A DNA stretch of 64,000 bases from Acanthococcus lagerstroemiae. Taxonomy: Eukaryota; Arthropoda; Insecta; Hemiptera; Eriococcidae. Location of the stretch: assembly GCA_031841125.1 (NCBI GenBank), contig CM063108.1, positions 26,587,399-26,651,398 on the forward strand, written 5' to 3'. Positions 53,073 through 64,000 of this stretch are shown piece after piece; positions within the stretch are counted from its first letter, which is position 1; every line of letters starts with the position of its first letter. The notes below the pieces were generated by a model. That model had not been told where the DNA came from and did no database searches. It was given only the letters and a program-made list of their open reading frames with translations. The translations under genes and the position numbers were made by a program.

Positions 53073-53252
53073 TACAGCACCTAGAAACAACCGAGTATGG
53101 ACATCCACCATCTTGAGTCCAACTGCGCCCGTCGATGCCGAATTGACTACCCGGTACGCTCCGCTAGCTCCGCATAGTCGGATTCGACATTGACGGGCGC
53201 CGGGCGACTCAAGATGGCAGATGTCCATACTCGGTTGTTTCCAGGTGCTCTA
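53073..53252. mobile_element. Palindromic hairpin element, copy 1 (180 bp)
   Basis: Left arm GCACCTAGAAACAACCGAGT (53077) is mirrored by the right arm ending at 53248. Pairing is about 58 of 66 through CCATCTTGAGTC and GCGCCCGTC. The centre has CGGTACGCTCCGC and GCATAGTCGGATTC. The outside 7-mers GCACCCC (53066-53072) and GCTCCCC (53253-53259) match 6 of 7. The ends are TACAGC / TAGAGC. Non-coding. Same family as 62379-62551. Confidence 0.85.
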
Positions 53253-55351
53253 GCTCCCCATGGCTACGATTCCTGCTCCTGATTCTCGTTTGGGCAGAAA
53301 CAGGTTTAAAATTTTAGGGTCTCGAGCACATGTCGCGTGAGTGCCCCCAAAATATCATTTTGGAGTTCGCTAAAAAGGGGGAGGGGTAGCTTATGTCTTT
53401 TCATATTCGAAATTTTGGGCAATTTCAGTCGACATTCGACAGACAGTACAAAATTCATGTACATATTTTATTCTTCTAAATTCGAAAAAAAAGTAATAAA
53501 AACAAAATTGTTCATGTTGTTGGGTCATTTTACTAGCTCTCGGCTACGTTTGCAACTCTACAGCAGAAGAGAGAGAGAGCTTCAAGATCGATTCGAGGAC
53601 CAAATTTTATCTATTTCTCGATATTTTGTGAAATAACTGGGAAAAAAGGGATTCGAATTTGTATTGCAAGAACCAGAGATCATGTAACAATCTAACCATC
53701 AAATCTAAACGGGTTCCAACGAGTATCCATGAATCATACAAACTTAGAGGGTTTTCCTCCTCCACCATTGATACACTATAGCCCTGCTTGCATAGTAGCT
53801 TTGCTGTAAGGCTTGTTCTTTTAGCAAATGTGATGCAGCACACGAAACTCCATCACAAGTCGGAAATTTTTTTCTCCGCTTCATTGCAGGAAAGTAACAG
53901 AAACCAGGTGTTCACATCATCCAATTCGAAATGAGCTATTTTCCTGCCATGGAAAACGACGGCACAGATTTTCTTTTACATGGTTCTGTAGGACAGAATC
54001 CTTCCTAATTTTGTTCCCCTGAAACATCCCCCCTCCGATTTAAGGCGGGCTATCCTGCGTTGCATCATAGATACCGAGAATTTGAAACTGCACCACCAAA
54101 TGTGGCATCACACTCGTTTCCGATTTTAATATTTGAACTTCGGGCGCCAAAGTAGAGTACCAACTCGGCCCCGGCGCATACGTAAGAAGGGCGACACGAA
54201 AACGTGTCACTGCTTTTCTCGCATTAATCAGCGACCGTCCTACGCACAGGTGCTTTTTCCCATTTCTTAAGATGAAATGCTTTTTCAAAAAAACAACTTT
54301 AACGGCCAACCTTTAATAATTAATAAGTTTTTCTTTCAGTTTTGTCGCCGTGCCGTTTCGGCGGCGCGGCGGCGGTGTTTTCAAAGAAATTAAAATTTTG
54401 TAGAAGTTACCAGCGACGAGACCGACCGAAAGTTTATATATAGTTTTTCGACTTCCTCGTCGTCGCAAAGTTTTCGCGATTTTTCCTCCTCCGACACAAG
54501 GCGGCGAATGACGCGAAGCGGACCGGCCGCGGCGGGAGGGCGGACCGGGTGTTTTCTCTGAATTTCGCGGCTGATTCGGTATATAAGCGAATTTATTATA
54601 AGTCTTCGTTATTTTTAATCCGATTTTCGCCGCTGTCGCCGCCAGCCCCCGCTAGACCCCTCGCTACTGCGCCATCAATCGGCTTATACCGGAGCCGAGA
54701 GTTCTGCCATCAGCGCAGCTTGGAGATTTCTTCGCGCTTCGCCGCCAGATCGGCTCTCGCTAATGACACGAAAGACGAAACGTTATTTTAATCTTTCGAA
54801 AACGACGATATTCGCTTGTCGAATGGGGTTATCAATTTTGCGCGCCAAACTTTCGACTCACAGATGTGGCGGAGTGATTTATACGCCGTCGAATGTCGGT
54901 GAAAGGAAATTTTTCGTTTGTTCGATTTCGCTGGGGGCGAGACAGCCCGCAGCCGCGCGGCCACCAAGACAATTTTGTGTACGCGCCCGAATACAGGGTG
55001 TTCCGCGAAACGTGTTGCATATTTAAAGGGGCTACAGTGGCATGCAAGTTCAGCACTGTAATATAGGTTAAACTTACATATAAATGTATCGTTAAGGAGT
55101 TAGAAATGAACGTGGTGATGGGGTGAATAAAATGTTTATTACTTCATGCGATGATTTAGAAATCTATTTTACATGGCGTCATGTGAAACGGGCCTACAGG
55201 AATGACAGAGAACAAGAATTCGAAACGCGGTTATCATAGCAACGCGTAAACATACCGTGTGTGCACCACTACTACCATTCCATCTTTACACTAGTTCATC
55301 TCGAAACCTGTTTTCGCACAAGAGGCACATTTCATGATTCCAGGTCATATA
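53253..55351. other. No recognisable gene
   Basis: GC-richer and CpG-containing from 54340 to 55000 (GGCGGCGCGGCGGCGG), then AT-balanced. Frames at 54549-54791 and 54763-55026 look compositional. Confidence 0.4.
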
Positions 55352-55631
55352 TACACTGCCGCACGAAAGTCTTTTTATCCACCCCCCAAAAAATCATGGT
55401 TCTCCTTCTATTAGCAGAAGGAAACTAGCAAATAACTGGAAATTCAGATATAATATTTCTGGCACATTATTTCTCTTTTCACGCGTGGGCAGTGGAGGCA
55501 TTCAGACATACTCGATACAGACAAAAAAATCCCTAATGTAGCAAAAAATCGCATATTTTGTATCTGTAAAGACTCAGATGTAAGACGACAAAGGTTTACT
55601 AAATGTTGATAAAACTAACGAGAAGTTGATC

Positions 55632-56778
55632 CTAGTAACGCGTGTTGCCACCACGGGCCCGATTTATGGCTCGTAACGGGCTCAGCATGCTATCAATTGA
55701 CGCAAGGAACAGAGGCGGCAACCTAGATTTTTCCCATGTGTAGCATAACAAAAAATTCAAGTTCAGTAATAAATTAAAAAGTACTAATTTAATGGTTTTT
55801 TTTTTTTTTTCTAATCTCATGTGTAGCATCTGCTACATACGCTACACAGAAGTTGCCGCCCCTGGCAAGGAACTTATGGTATCGCTTCCCATTCTTTTCG
55901 TAGGGCAATCCTCAATGCAGGAATTTATGAGGGGATTACGGGCTCGTATGCGTCTACCCAGTTTGTTCCAAATGTATTTAATTGGGTTCAAGTCTGGACT
56001 GCAAGCTGGCCATTCAAGTTGTGCAATTTCGACTTCTTTCGAAAATTTGAGCGTCTTTTACGCTACATGCGGTCGTGCGTTATCTTGTATGGACAAGGAG
56101 CCCACATCCACAAATGGCACATAAGGCATGACATAATTTAGGAGAATGTCCTGAATATACACTGAAGCGTTCGCGGTGCCGAAATCACAAAAAAGGAGAT
56201 CTGCCCTAGCATCACGCGAAATATTACCCCAGACTATAATGGAACCACCGAGGAAATTTGACATCCATGTAAACATACGTTGAGCATATTGTTGATCAGA
56301 GCGTCTCCATATGCGTACACGTCCATCCAGTGCTATGGAAGAAAATCTGGATTCATTCGTGAAGAAAACCCGCCTCCAATCCCATTCTCGCCACTGCATG
56401 TGACTGCGAGTGAAAGACAATCATCGTCGTCGGTGTTCCATAGTGAGTATCGGGACTTGTCCCGGGTTAACCATGTTCGTGGGGCCGGCGACGGACTGCT
56501 CGAGAGTTCACAGGCATGTTACAATCTTACAAAAGAAATTGTTAAATAAGGATCTTGCATCGCTATTCTCGTAATATTTCTAAATCCTCTCGGACATCTT
56601 TAGTTCTTGGACGGCCAGATTGCGGTCTGTGGACGAATGATCCTGTCCCTACGTATCGTCGGTAAATGTGATTCACGGTACCATGCGCCAGACTATACTG
56701 TAGAGCGACAGAAGGACGACTTCTACCCTCGTCAGCGAGTGCAACAATTTGTGCAGAAATTTCTAGCGAAATAGACAT
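55632..56778 (-). pseudogene. Tc1 transposase, inactivated
   Basis: The N-terminal HTH region (MSISLEISAQIVALADEGRS, HRPQSGRPR) is at 56778-56563. The DDE core is at 56420-56058 (FFTNESRFSS, GGSIIVWGNIS, SIQDNARPHVA), continuing after a TAA at 56058-56060 with LEWPACSPDLNPI and, past an insertion, NRARGGNTRY and a stop at 55632. First catalytic Asp replaced by Asn (TNES for TDES); the Glu after SPDLNPI is Lys. With stops, frame changes at 56420-56560 and an insertion, the gene is dead. Confidence 0.88.
55710..55864. mobile_element. 155-bp hAT miniature element inside the Tc1 gene
   Basis: Ends CAGAGGCGGCAACCT (55710) and, inverted, CAGGGGCGGCAACTT (55864). Perfect 8-bp duplication GCAAGGAA at 55702-55709 and 55865-55872. 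ATGTGTAGC occurs twice inside and a T15 run near 55796. Non-coding. Confidence 0.92.
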
Positions 56779-57215
56779 ATTTTAAAATTTTTAATTCTTT
56801 TAATCAAATGCCAACTGACGCGAATATTAACAATGCTACCTAATCAACGTGTACAAATCGCTGAATTTAATTGTATACGAATCTTTGTCTACATTGAACA
56901 GCGTAGCAGCACATAGATGATACCTATATCAATTTTTCTCTAAATTCGAAAACTTAATTTCTTTTTCCAGTTTTATGTATGGCTGAGTGTTCTACGGAAT
57001 AGACGTAAATAGAAAAACAGTATGAGAGGATATGTGACCTCTGTTGAAGAAAAATTGCTCATCTTCGAAAAAATCAATTTTCGTTTTGATAATGATTCTT
57101 GTTCTATTTTCAATGCTCTTTCACGTGATCAACTCAGAAATCGCCTACTATCAACCATTTCGACGCTACAGTGCTCAGAAGTGACGTAACGACATTGCTC
57201 GAAATCGAACCAATT

Positions 57216-57598
57216 ATCTTTAAATCGCTCTCCTGAGAAAAGAACTTTTCGAAGCTAAGCTCTGGCTCTTCAGCACAGGTCACTTATATCCTCAATTTGA
57301 GTTATTCGCACGCATTTACTTTCCATCGGAACATAAATTGAGTGTCTCATGCACACTTGACCTACGTGACAAAAACATGTTTTTTTCTTTTTTTCAGGAG
57401 AGCGATTTGAAAATTATAAATAACGTTATGTTATGTACGCGACTCCAATGGTATACGCCAAGCGGGCTAGAAAATGAAGTAATTCGTCATTTGCGAGTGT
57501 AGCCCGATAAAGGCATCGAGATCTACATATAAGAATATGCATTTAAAACTCATTTTTCGTCAAAATGTCACTTAGGTGAAGTGTGCATGAGACACATG
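57216..57598. repeat. Two interleaved inverted repeats
   Basis: Pair A: AAATCGCTCTCCTGA (57228-57242) with TCAGGAGAGCGATTT (about 57393-57407). Pair B: GTGTCTCATGCACACTTGAC (57342-57361) with the inverse near 57576-57595. The order is A1-B1-A2-B2, so the pairs cannot both form simple nested hairpins. Pair B may be the ends of a ~260-bp insertion. Confidence 0.7.
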
Positions 57599-57649
57599 AA
57601 ATAAAGCATTTTTGGTGGGCGGATGAAGAATTTTGTCCGGCACTATCGT

Positions 57650-58054
57650 TATTGCACTATATTAACAAGTAGAAAGTAAGGAATCATGTGTGAAAACTTC
57701 CACGTTCTAAGCGCAATATAAACTGAAATATGAGCTAATAAAAATTCAAAAATTAGAAGAAAATTATTCGGTTCTTTAGTTTTGTCAATCCCCCCCCCCC
57801 CCGAGACATGTTCCTTATAGGCTAGGATAACATCGCATGAGACATAAAGAGAAAATACGTTTTTTCCAATAATACCAAGAACACCAAGAATGGTTTTATG
57901 TTTTTTTGTATTAAACTTCAAAACAGCTGACGTCACTTATTCATACACGAACGTATAGCTTATTGGAAGCCGTCACTAACTCAGTTTCCAGATCTTGGTG
58001 AAATTCTAACAAAAATTAATAATGTCATAGTATTTTTCTAATTGTCACCTTCTA
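57650..58054. other. No recognisable gene
   Basis: C13 run at about 57790; otherwise AT-rich. Confidence 0.4.
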
Positions 58055-58535
58055 GTTCTTACGCCCCTCGGTGCGATCAACGGGTAAGATTTACGACATA
58101 ACGAACCATCCTTCCGTCCAGCGATCAAGTATTCTTCATAATTTCATCAGTGATACACTTCATAGACTTACCTGTAACAAAGAATAAAACACAAATAAAT
58201 AATCAAGGTTCAATATTCTTCGAAAAGCAATAACGCGAATTGATGCATGAGAGATTTAGAAAAATACACAGTAGATAATAAAATACAGCAATAATAATAT
58301 ATCGTAACCTTCGTTCCCGAAAACGTTATGTTTACTATCTATATTACGGTATACGTTATTCATAGTTTAGGCTCTTCCTCCCTTCCCCCCTCTCCTAGCC
58401 CCGGAAGACATAATCTTCGAAATCAATATTAAAATTGTATTCAGCGGCCTCAAAATTTCTGGGTATCCACGTGGCATTTTACGTCATATCGACCCACCAA
58501 CTCCTTCGTTATAGTGTCACAAATTTCAACCGAGT
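58055..58535. repeat. Dispersed repeat D, copy 2
   Basis: Partner of 6060-6545 in the same orientation, diverged by point changes and small indels. See copy 1 for shared blocks. Confidence 0.8.
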
Positions 58536-59050
58536 ATCAACTTCACGTCGAAAATGAATCCAGTGACTTAGCATACTCAACAGCTGAAATCAAGATTAAC
58601 CATTCTATCTTGAAAAAGCTCGAGCAATTCAGCTGTATTGGAAAAATTGAACGAAATACCGGAATTCAGGTTTTTGGACCACTGATTTGGAAAATGCTAT
58701 CCGAGTTTTGATCCGACCCAAATGTGGGATCCGAAAAATCCAAATGTGGGTGGCTCCTAAATTGGGAAAAACATACCCGACTTGGCAAATCGAACCAAGT
58801 CTCGGATTTTTCAATTAGAGTCGATTCTGCTCCGTCTTCTATCTCCTCCTTTTCGTTTCCTTTTCTTTTTCGAAGTTTTTTTTTGGCTTAGTAGGCCAGC
58901 ATTGTAAACACGCGACTAAGAAAGAGAAAAAGAAGTCTACACGAGTGGATATGCTACTGAGTTATATAAGCGGACATGCGATCAAATTTAAAAAGCGACC
59001 AATGGAGTGTTAATATTTTAGTTAGCATTTTTGAACTTTTCAGCAGTGAT
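58536..59050. other. No recognisable gene
   Basis: CCAAATGTGGG occurs twice (58719, 58742). TC-rich patch at 58840-58880. Confidence 0.4.
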
Positions 59051-59051
59051 G

Positions 59052-60610
59052 TTTTTTTTTTCATGTGTGTGTGAGGTGGCGCTGTATGCGCCGAGTACTC
59101 AGACTCTGCAGTCCATTGCACTATTCATCAAGTTGCTGTTAAGGATCAGCTCAGTAGTCTCACTTTTATAGCCCAAGTGTAAATTTTACGGAGCTCTATC
59201 CCTTTGACTTCACTGGGTGCTGGATACTCTAGTTACAATGCTTCGCGTCTTGTCCCAGCTATTGCTGGGCACTGACATATGATATGGATCGAGGTTTCTT
59301 CCTCTTCTCCACAGTACCTGCAGGAGCCGCTTTTCCCCACTACTATTTTATACCACATATGTTTTGTGGCCCCATGATCAGTAGTAGTCCGACCATGAGC
59401 CTTGCATGTTTCCTGTCAAGCTCTAATAGGAACTCGGCATACTTACTGGGGGCGTCCCCTATTAGTGTATGGCTGACTTTCATGCCACTGGCCAATCGCC
59501 AGTGAATTTCCGTCTGCTTACTTATCCAAGCCTTTACTTTGGATTTTATGACGAAGACACGGCCTGGGTGTTGCCAGTTTCGTTTTTATGCTCTCCTTCG
59601 CTAGCTTGCCAGCGATCATGTTCCCTTTTATGCCGCAGTGCCCCAGTGTATACAGTATGGTGACACAATTCTCCTGAGCAAGGGTGTATAATTTGTTAGC
59701 ACACTCCGCCACCACCAGGGATGTAGTTTGGTGTGACAATAGTGTCTTAATAGCCGATTGACTGTCTGTACAGATATAGATCTGCTTATTAACAAGGTCC
59801 TTCCTTTGGCTTCTATCAATGGCCATCGTGATCGCCATTACCTCTGCTTGGAGGATAGTGACGCTCTCGCCCAGTGCCACTGAACAGTTGTCAGCGCCTC
59901 GTGCATTCGCGATTCCGATTCCTACACCTTGGTCATTCTAAAAGGCATCTGCAAACCACATATTCTCCTCTTTACCCGCAGAATGCTTAGTCACCTCTTT
60001 TCCCAAGCCTCCCGTGTGGGTATTAGCGCACGGTACAGTTTGTCAAAGAAATGTTCCATAGGGATTCTATCCTTTGGCATCCCAAAGTATCTGTCCATCG
60101 TCCCCGCCATCTCCCATATCCTTCCGTGGCCTATTTTTTAGGCCTGAAGGTTTGGTTGATCTAGACGATAAGCCTCAATTATCGCAGCTGCTTCTATAAC
60201 AGTGTGAAGAGGTGGAAAGTTTAGGAGCCTTTCCAGTGCCTTAGTCGATACCGTATTCATTGCCCCCGTTGTCATCACGCCCGCGAGCCTCCGCAGGCGG
60301 GCTAGTTCCTCTCTGACTTTGGCCAGGTGGACCCGGCCCCATCGCACAATGGCCGCATATGTGATTCTGGGACGTATTACACCGGTATATATCCAGTGCA
60401 TCATTCTGGGAGAGAGTCCCCAGGTCCTGCCGACAAAGGCGCGGCAAGCCCAAAGAGCCTCAATCCCTTTTCTTATTTTATCTGAGGTGTGATCCCTCCA
60501 GGAGAGTTTTTCCATCAAGAAAAACTCCTAAGTACTTCACCTTTCCTGTGAGGGCTAACGGTCTTCCTTGTATTGCACCTTGATCAACTCCTTAGCAGTG
60601 ATCTTAGACA
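59052..60610 (-). pseudogene. I/LOA-group LINE 3' half: RT end, RNase H, zinc knuckle, poly(A)
   Basis: From 60610 down: GRPLALTGKVKYLGVFLD; EKLSWRDHTSDKIRKG, GRTWGLSPRMMHWIYTGVIR and RPRITYAAIVRWG (RT thumb side, open frame 60518-60138). Then an RNase H domain (59880-59518) with IYICTDSQSAIKTL. Then QTEIHWRLASGMKV, LLELDRKHARLMVGLL and a Cys/His knuckle CRYCGEEEETSIHIICQC, with stops and frame changes. A 3' UTR ends in a poly(A) stretch (T10 at 59052-59061 on the plus strand). RNase H in a non-LTR element points to the I/LOA group. 5'-truncated at about 60610; inactive. Confidence 0.85.
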
Positions 60611-62110
60611 AACCAATTTTTTGTCATTTTATCATTTTGTCAGATGAGCCCTTCAGAAGGTTTCAAGCTGAGTATCGAACATTATCTGAAAGGTTGAAAC
60701 AAAGCTGAAATGTGGAAGACATTTCGAAAATCTGAAAGTCGGTAGTAAACGTTGAATTTCGAATTTCAATGACTATTCTGTTTTTACTAGATTCTGTGTT
60801 TGACCTAGAGCCTAAAATTTGAGAAAGTTGAACATTTTATTAAAATCTAAAAGTCTGAAGCCATAGACTTATTTCCCAATGTCATACAAGCTGAATCCGA
60901 TAGCGAATGTTCTATTGTTTGATTTACTGGCTTTGGTACTGGTGAATATAGAAGGTATAGAAGGGAAACTTAGTCTGGAACAAAAGTCAAAACTCCATGT
61001 GTTTTTCCCATAAGAACGAAAGGGAGCTTGTGACACGGATTCCCCTAATCTAATCGACTTGAAACTTCGTAGGTTTTTTAAAAAAATTTTTAATTTTATT
61101 AGAACCAATTCAGAAGACGAATCAGAGGAAATTCAGTAAAAAATACCACCAAGAGTAAATAACGACCACCATGTATAAAGGAAGTTGTGTGCTCCTCTCA
61201 AGTATTCCCAACATCCTTCCAGCTTACCCTCCCCGACTAGGGTATATGCTCAAGTGCGCAAATGTGAGTGATTGGGGAATGAGGTACCAGTCTGCATTTG
61301 CAGGGACGAAACTATGGGGAAAGAGGTGAAACACTCCACAATAATTTGGCAGTTGGCAAATTTGGAACTGTTCATTTGAATTTTTCATTTTCTAAGAACG
61401 TTTGTTTGTTTGCTGGTTTTCCTTGATTAAAAAACCGGCAAACCGTCAAATTTTTCAAAAATTTTGTCAAAGAATTTTTTGTTTAAAAAAATATTTGTCG
61501 GCAAATTTTTCTTCTCCACCCCCTCGAACTGAAAGTCAAATTTTGTCTCTGGGTATTTTTATATACCATCCAATTCCACCAATTACCAATGTTCATCCAA
61601 CGAAAGTAACTGCATTTTGAAAATTAAAGAGCTTTAGCTTCCCATGAAAGCATTGAGCAGAACAGCAGCAGTTACATTGCTGTCTGGCTGCGAAGCTGAA
61701 ATTTCAAAACTATGATTTCGATTGTTTTCAAGGGAGATTCTACGAATTATTACCTTATTAGGGAGGTGAAAGAATAAAGAATACACAAACTAACAAATTT
61801 ACTGAGTTTCTCTCTAATTGTAAGAATAAAAGCAAAAGATACGACAGCAAGAAGGTAAATACTACATAAAATAACAGGAGAATGATGTGATGGAAGAAGA
61901 AAGTTCTTCTATAAGTTGACTCATCCTTAACCTTCTTGATCAACTATAGCACTTAACAGACTTGCGTGAAATCATGCAAAATTCCAGCCGCTCAGGTGAT
62001 CTTGTCTTTCTGTTCAGAACTCTGTTCAATTAATACGAAATTATAGTCTTTTCGAGTATTTACCATAAATTTTAATATGAGAATAACAAAGAAGAACTCG
62101 TGATTTTTAT
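60611..62110. other. No recognisable gene
   Basis: AT-rich. 61400-61520 has GGCAAACCGTCAAATTTTTC-type words repeated loosely; nothing else. Confidence 0.4.
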
Positions 62111-62125
62111 TTCTGTTTATTATTT

Positions 62126-62232
62126 GGTGTGGTGGGACGTATGGCGATGCACGCATGCCAAAGTGGCCCCTGAGACACCGCACCCCCAGTATCGGAAACT
62201 ACCCTTTCGGGCATCGCATCAGTGCCGAGGGG
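62126..62232 (-). mobile_element. R1-like LINE 3'-end fragment with 15-bp target duplication
   Basis: 107 bp, the same 3' end as at 20151 (GTGGTGGGACGTATGGCG..GTGCCGAGGGG). Perfect duplication TTCTGTTTATTATTT at 62111-62125 and 62233-62247. Confidence 0.9.
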
Positions 62233-62277
62233 TTCTGTTTATTATTTAATGAGAACTATTTAAAAAAAAAACCTAAC

Positions 62278-62660
62278 GCGTAATAACAAAATGTCATAAC
62301 CAAAGTTTGTTTGTCATTTTGTTTTGTCACTTGATTCATTTTTTGTTATGTCATTTCCATTTTGTCATATGACAAAACTAGAGCTCTATAACTTCGTGTG
62401 AGTACAATCGTCCGCCATTTTGACGTCAACTTTACCCGTGGATGCCGAATTAACTACGCGGTACGCTCCGCATAGTCGGATTCGGCATCCACGGGCGCGA
62501 TTGAAGTCAAAATGGCGGACGATCGTACTCACACGAAGTTATAGAGCTCTAACAAAACTGATACATGGCTTCATCATTATGACAAAATTTCTAAAATTCA
62601 GTTGTCATTTTGTTTTTTTATGTCTAACACCACTGTTTTTCAGTTGTCATTTTTCGAATC
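62278..62660 (+). repeat. TTGTCATTTTG-rich DNA around a hairpin element
   Basis: TTTGTCATTTTGTT, ATGTCATTTCCATTTTGTCAT, CAGTTGTCATTTTG and CAGTTGTCATTTTTC recur on both sides of the hairpin element at 62379-62551. Confidence 0.5.
62379..62551. mobile_element. Palindromic hairpin element, copy 2 (173 bp)
   Basis: Arms pair almost perfectly (TAGAGCTCTATAACTTCGTG.. from 62379; inverse to 62551) through GTCCGCCATTTTGAC and CCCGTGGATGCCGAAT. The centre CGCGGTACGCTCCGCATAG is shared with copy 1. 7-bp duplication ACAAAAC at 62372-62378 and 62552-62558. Non-coding. Confidence 0.92.
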
Positions 62661-64000
62661 CCCCCCCCCGAAATGACTTTGGTATGTCCCTGCCTGCTCC
62701 GCTTAAAGCCAATGAAAATATGAAATCAATTGCAATCTTTGCCCGGGGTCACATCACACCGCTTCGACTTTTTTTCCTTTCGAGAAACTACCTACGGTTC
62801 CACACAGAGGGTCGAATCTAAAACCGAAGATCAAATTTGGAATCGACAAAACAGCAACCCTGTACTCTATTCATGTTTGAGCAGCCCCCCCCCGCCCTCA
62901 GGATTACCCTCCAATGCTTCTGTCCGGCATTCAGAACGTTTCGCTGTGGCCGGACTGAACCAAACCAGGCCATGGCAGAATTTCAGACCAGGCTATAATT
63001 GTAATGTACATTTTTTTTTTCCATTTGCCATTTTTGCTGTGTCGCGTAATTATTATATCGATTCGAGCACAACGTCTGATATTTCGGTGTGTGAAACACG
63101 GGGCGGCGGTGCGGTGGCGTTAATTTGTTCTTCCGAGAAATTTATACACGAAGGCGACGCGGAATTGCGCTGTGCCGCTTTTCAACCGCGCGTACACAAA
63201 CCGCTGACGCTGCGGTCGCGTTTACGTTTTAATAATAATAATAAGTTTTCGTCATCAAAAGTTCGTTTTCCATTCGTCTCTCTGCGCCGTGCTGAAATGG
63301 GAAAATCGCAGCTAACGACCATGTCCTCGGTCCTCGCCGTACCTGGTTACCTCAGTCATTGTGTACAGTTCATGTTCGCTCGTGTTCTCGGGTGTAAGGA
63401 GAACCGTTTACTTCCTTTATCGTCAGCTCGCGCTCGTGTCGCTACAATTATTATTACCTATTTTCCTTGCCGCCAATTTTCCGGATTCTATCTGTTGCCC
63501 CGTATACGGCGCCCTGCTCCACTCCTGGCTCCCGGCGAAAAAGGACAGCTTTCCGCAGTGGTGGCGAGACAAAACAAAACGCCGGGGTACTGTGTGTATT
63601 GTAAAAAAAAAAAAAATGGGGCAGCAAAAATGAAGGCGATAAACGAATACCACATTGAAAGGCCGACAATGGTAACGATAATTACCGGGAAAGGGGGAGG
63701 AGGGGAGAGAAGGAGAGACACCGTTCGAAGTATTCTGATGCCGTTACCAAGCACGGTTTTTGGAATTCGAGCGCGCGTGTTACCGATAAATCCTTCGCGG
63801 GCGGACGCGGGCTTCGGTGGTCCGGCGAGCGTAAACGAAACGAAGAAAAAATAAGCGCATTTGAGGAGAATATTGTAAACCAAAATGAGAGACTGAGAGA
63901 GAGAAAATAACGTATAATATAAATGGTCTACTTAAGGCTAATTTTAATACCTCTGTCCGAAGCTCTCGTAATAATGAAGATGACCCTTATTTAAGTGGCT
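62661..64000. other. GC-richer DNA with a long but doubtful frame
   Basis: A plus-strand frame of 374 codons spans 62730-63854, but it crosses homopolymer runs (C10, T9, A13), has no recognisable domain and reads like stop-poor sequence. The AG-rich stretch at 63690-63720 and GA repeat at 63893-63905 are simple sequence. Could hold an unrecognised promoter/5' region; nothing supports it directly. Confidence 0.35.

Larger units (their letters stand above)
55354..57643 (-). mobile_element. Tc1-like transposon with internal insertions
   Basis: Inverted ends: CACTGCCGCACGAAAGTC (55354) and, reversed from about 57643, GTGCCGGACAAAATTC; similarity continues through ATCC(A/G)CC and CCAAAAA. TA sits at 55352-55353 and 57644-57645. 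The transposase lies at 56778-55632. The element is long for Tc1 (about 2.3 kb) because of a 155-bp hAT miniature element in the gene and about 850 bp of non-coding DNA rich in inverted repeats beyond the 5' end of the gene. Confidence 0.85.

Noticed and set aside
62730..63854. 374-codon open frame
   Set aside because: Crosses C, T and A homopolymers, has no domain, no splice or promoter support, and lies in stop-poor GC-richer DNA; overlapping frames are open too.

Overview
This window looks like nuclear DNA of an arthropod, most likely an insect. It is AT-rich and gene-poor, and most of what can be recognised is transposon remains: BEL/Pao, RTE, R1-like and I/LOA-like LINEs, Tc1, several hAT families, a FLYWCH/MULE gene and two tRNA-derived SINE families. 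The few host-like coding pieces are short exons with good GT/AG splice signals. There is no operon structure, Shine-Dalgarno signal or bacterial gene density. No exon could be tied to a named host gene, so the species stays open.

Layout. 0-1.5 kb: a FLYWCH + MULE transposase gene with one stop and one frameshift, running into a 15-bp tandem array. 3.5 kb: one convincing host exon. 3.96-11.8 kb: two copies of a roughly 980-bp repeat. Copy A holds an AT-rich hAT-like element. Copy B holds a 3.26-kb terminal-inverted-repeat (TIR) transposon whose borders are fixed by comparison with copy A, and which carries a small spliced gene. 15.9-17.4 kb: pyrimidine-rich block. 17.8-18.9 kb: RTE LINE. 20-23 kb: SINE-B, R1-like LINE end and degenerate minisatellites. 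23.56 kb: second host-like exon. 24.8-26.5 kb: RTE and gag remnants with a SINE-B insertion. 26.8-30.0 kb: a nest of elements (long inverted repeats > RTE > hAT and a miniature element). 30.4-30.7 kb: exon-like segments. 32-34.6 kb: SINE-A/SINE-B cluster and a hAT-Buster relic. 35-39.3 kb: inverted repeats, a TA-flanked miniature element, LINE pieces and a putative hammerhead ribozyme. 39.7 kb: a terminal exon with poly(A) signal. 40.1-46.0 kb: a full-length, nearly intact BEL/Pao retrotransposon with 178-bp LTRs. 48-53 kb: SINE-A, a degenerate ~140-bp array, SINE-B and a hairpin element. 55.4-57.6 kb: an inactivated Tc1 element with a nested hAT miniature element. 58-64 kb: a repeat shared with 6 kb, an I/LOA-like LINE, a second hairpin element and apparently non-coding DNA.

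The genes do not form a pathway; the window records successive insertions. The BEL/Pao copy is the youngest by LTR identity (1 difference in 178). The most unusual items are the 3.26-kb TIR transposon with a spliced cargo gene, the hammerhead-like motif on the minus strand near 39.3 kb, and a palindromic element family (53.1 and 62.4 kb) in which each copy keeps its arms matched while the two copies have diverged. All calls come from reading the sequence; no database search was possible.
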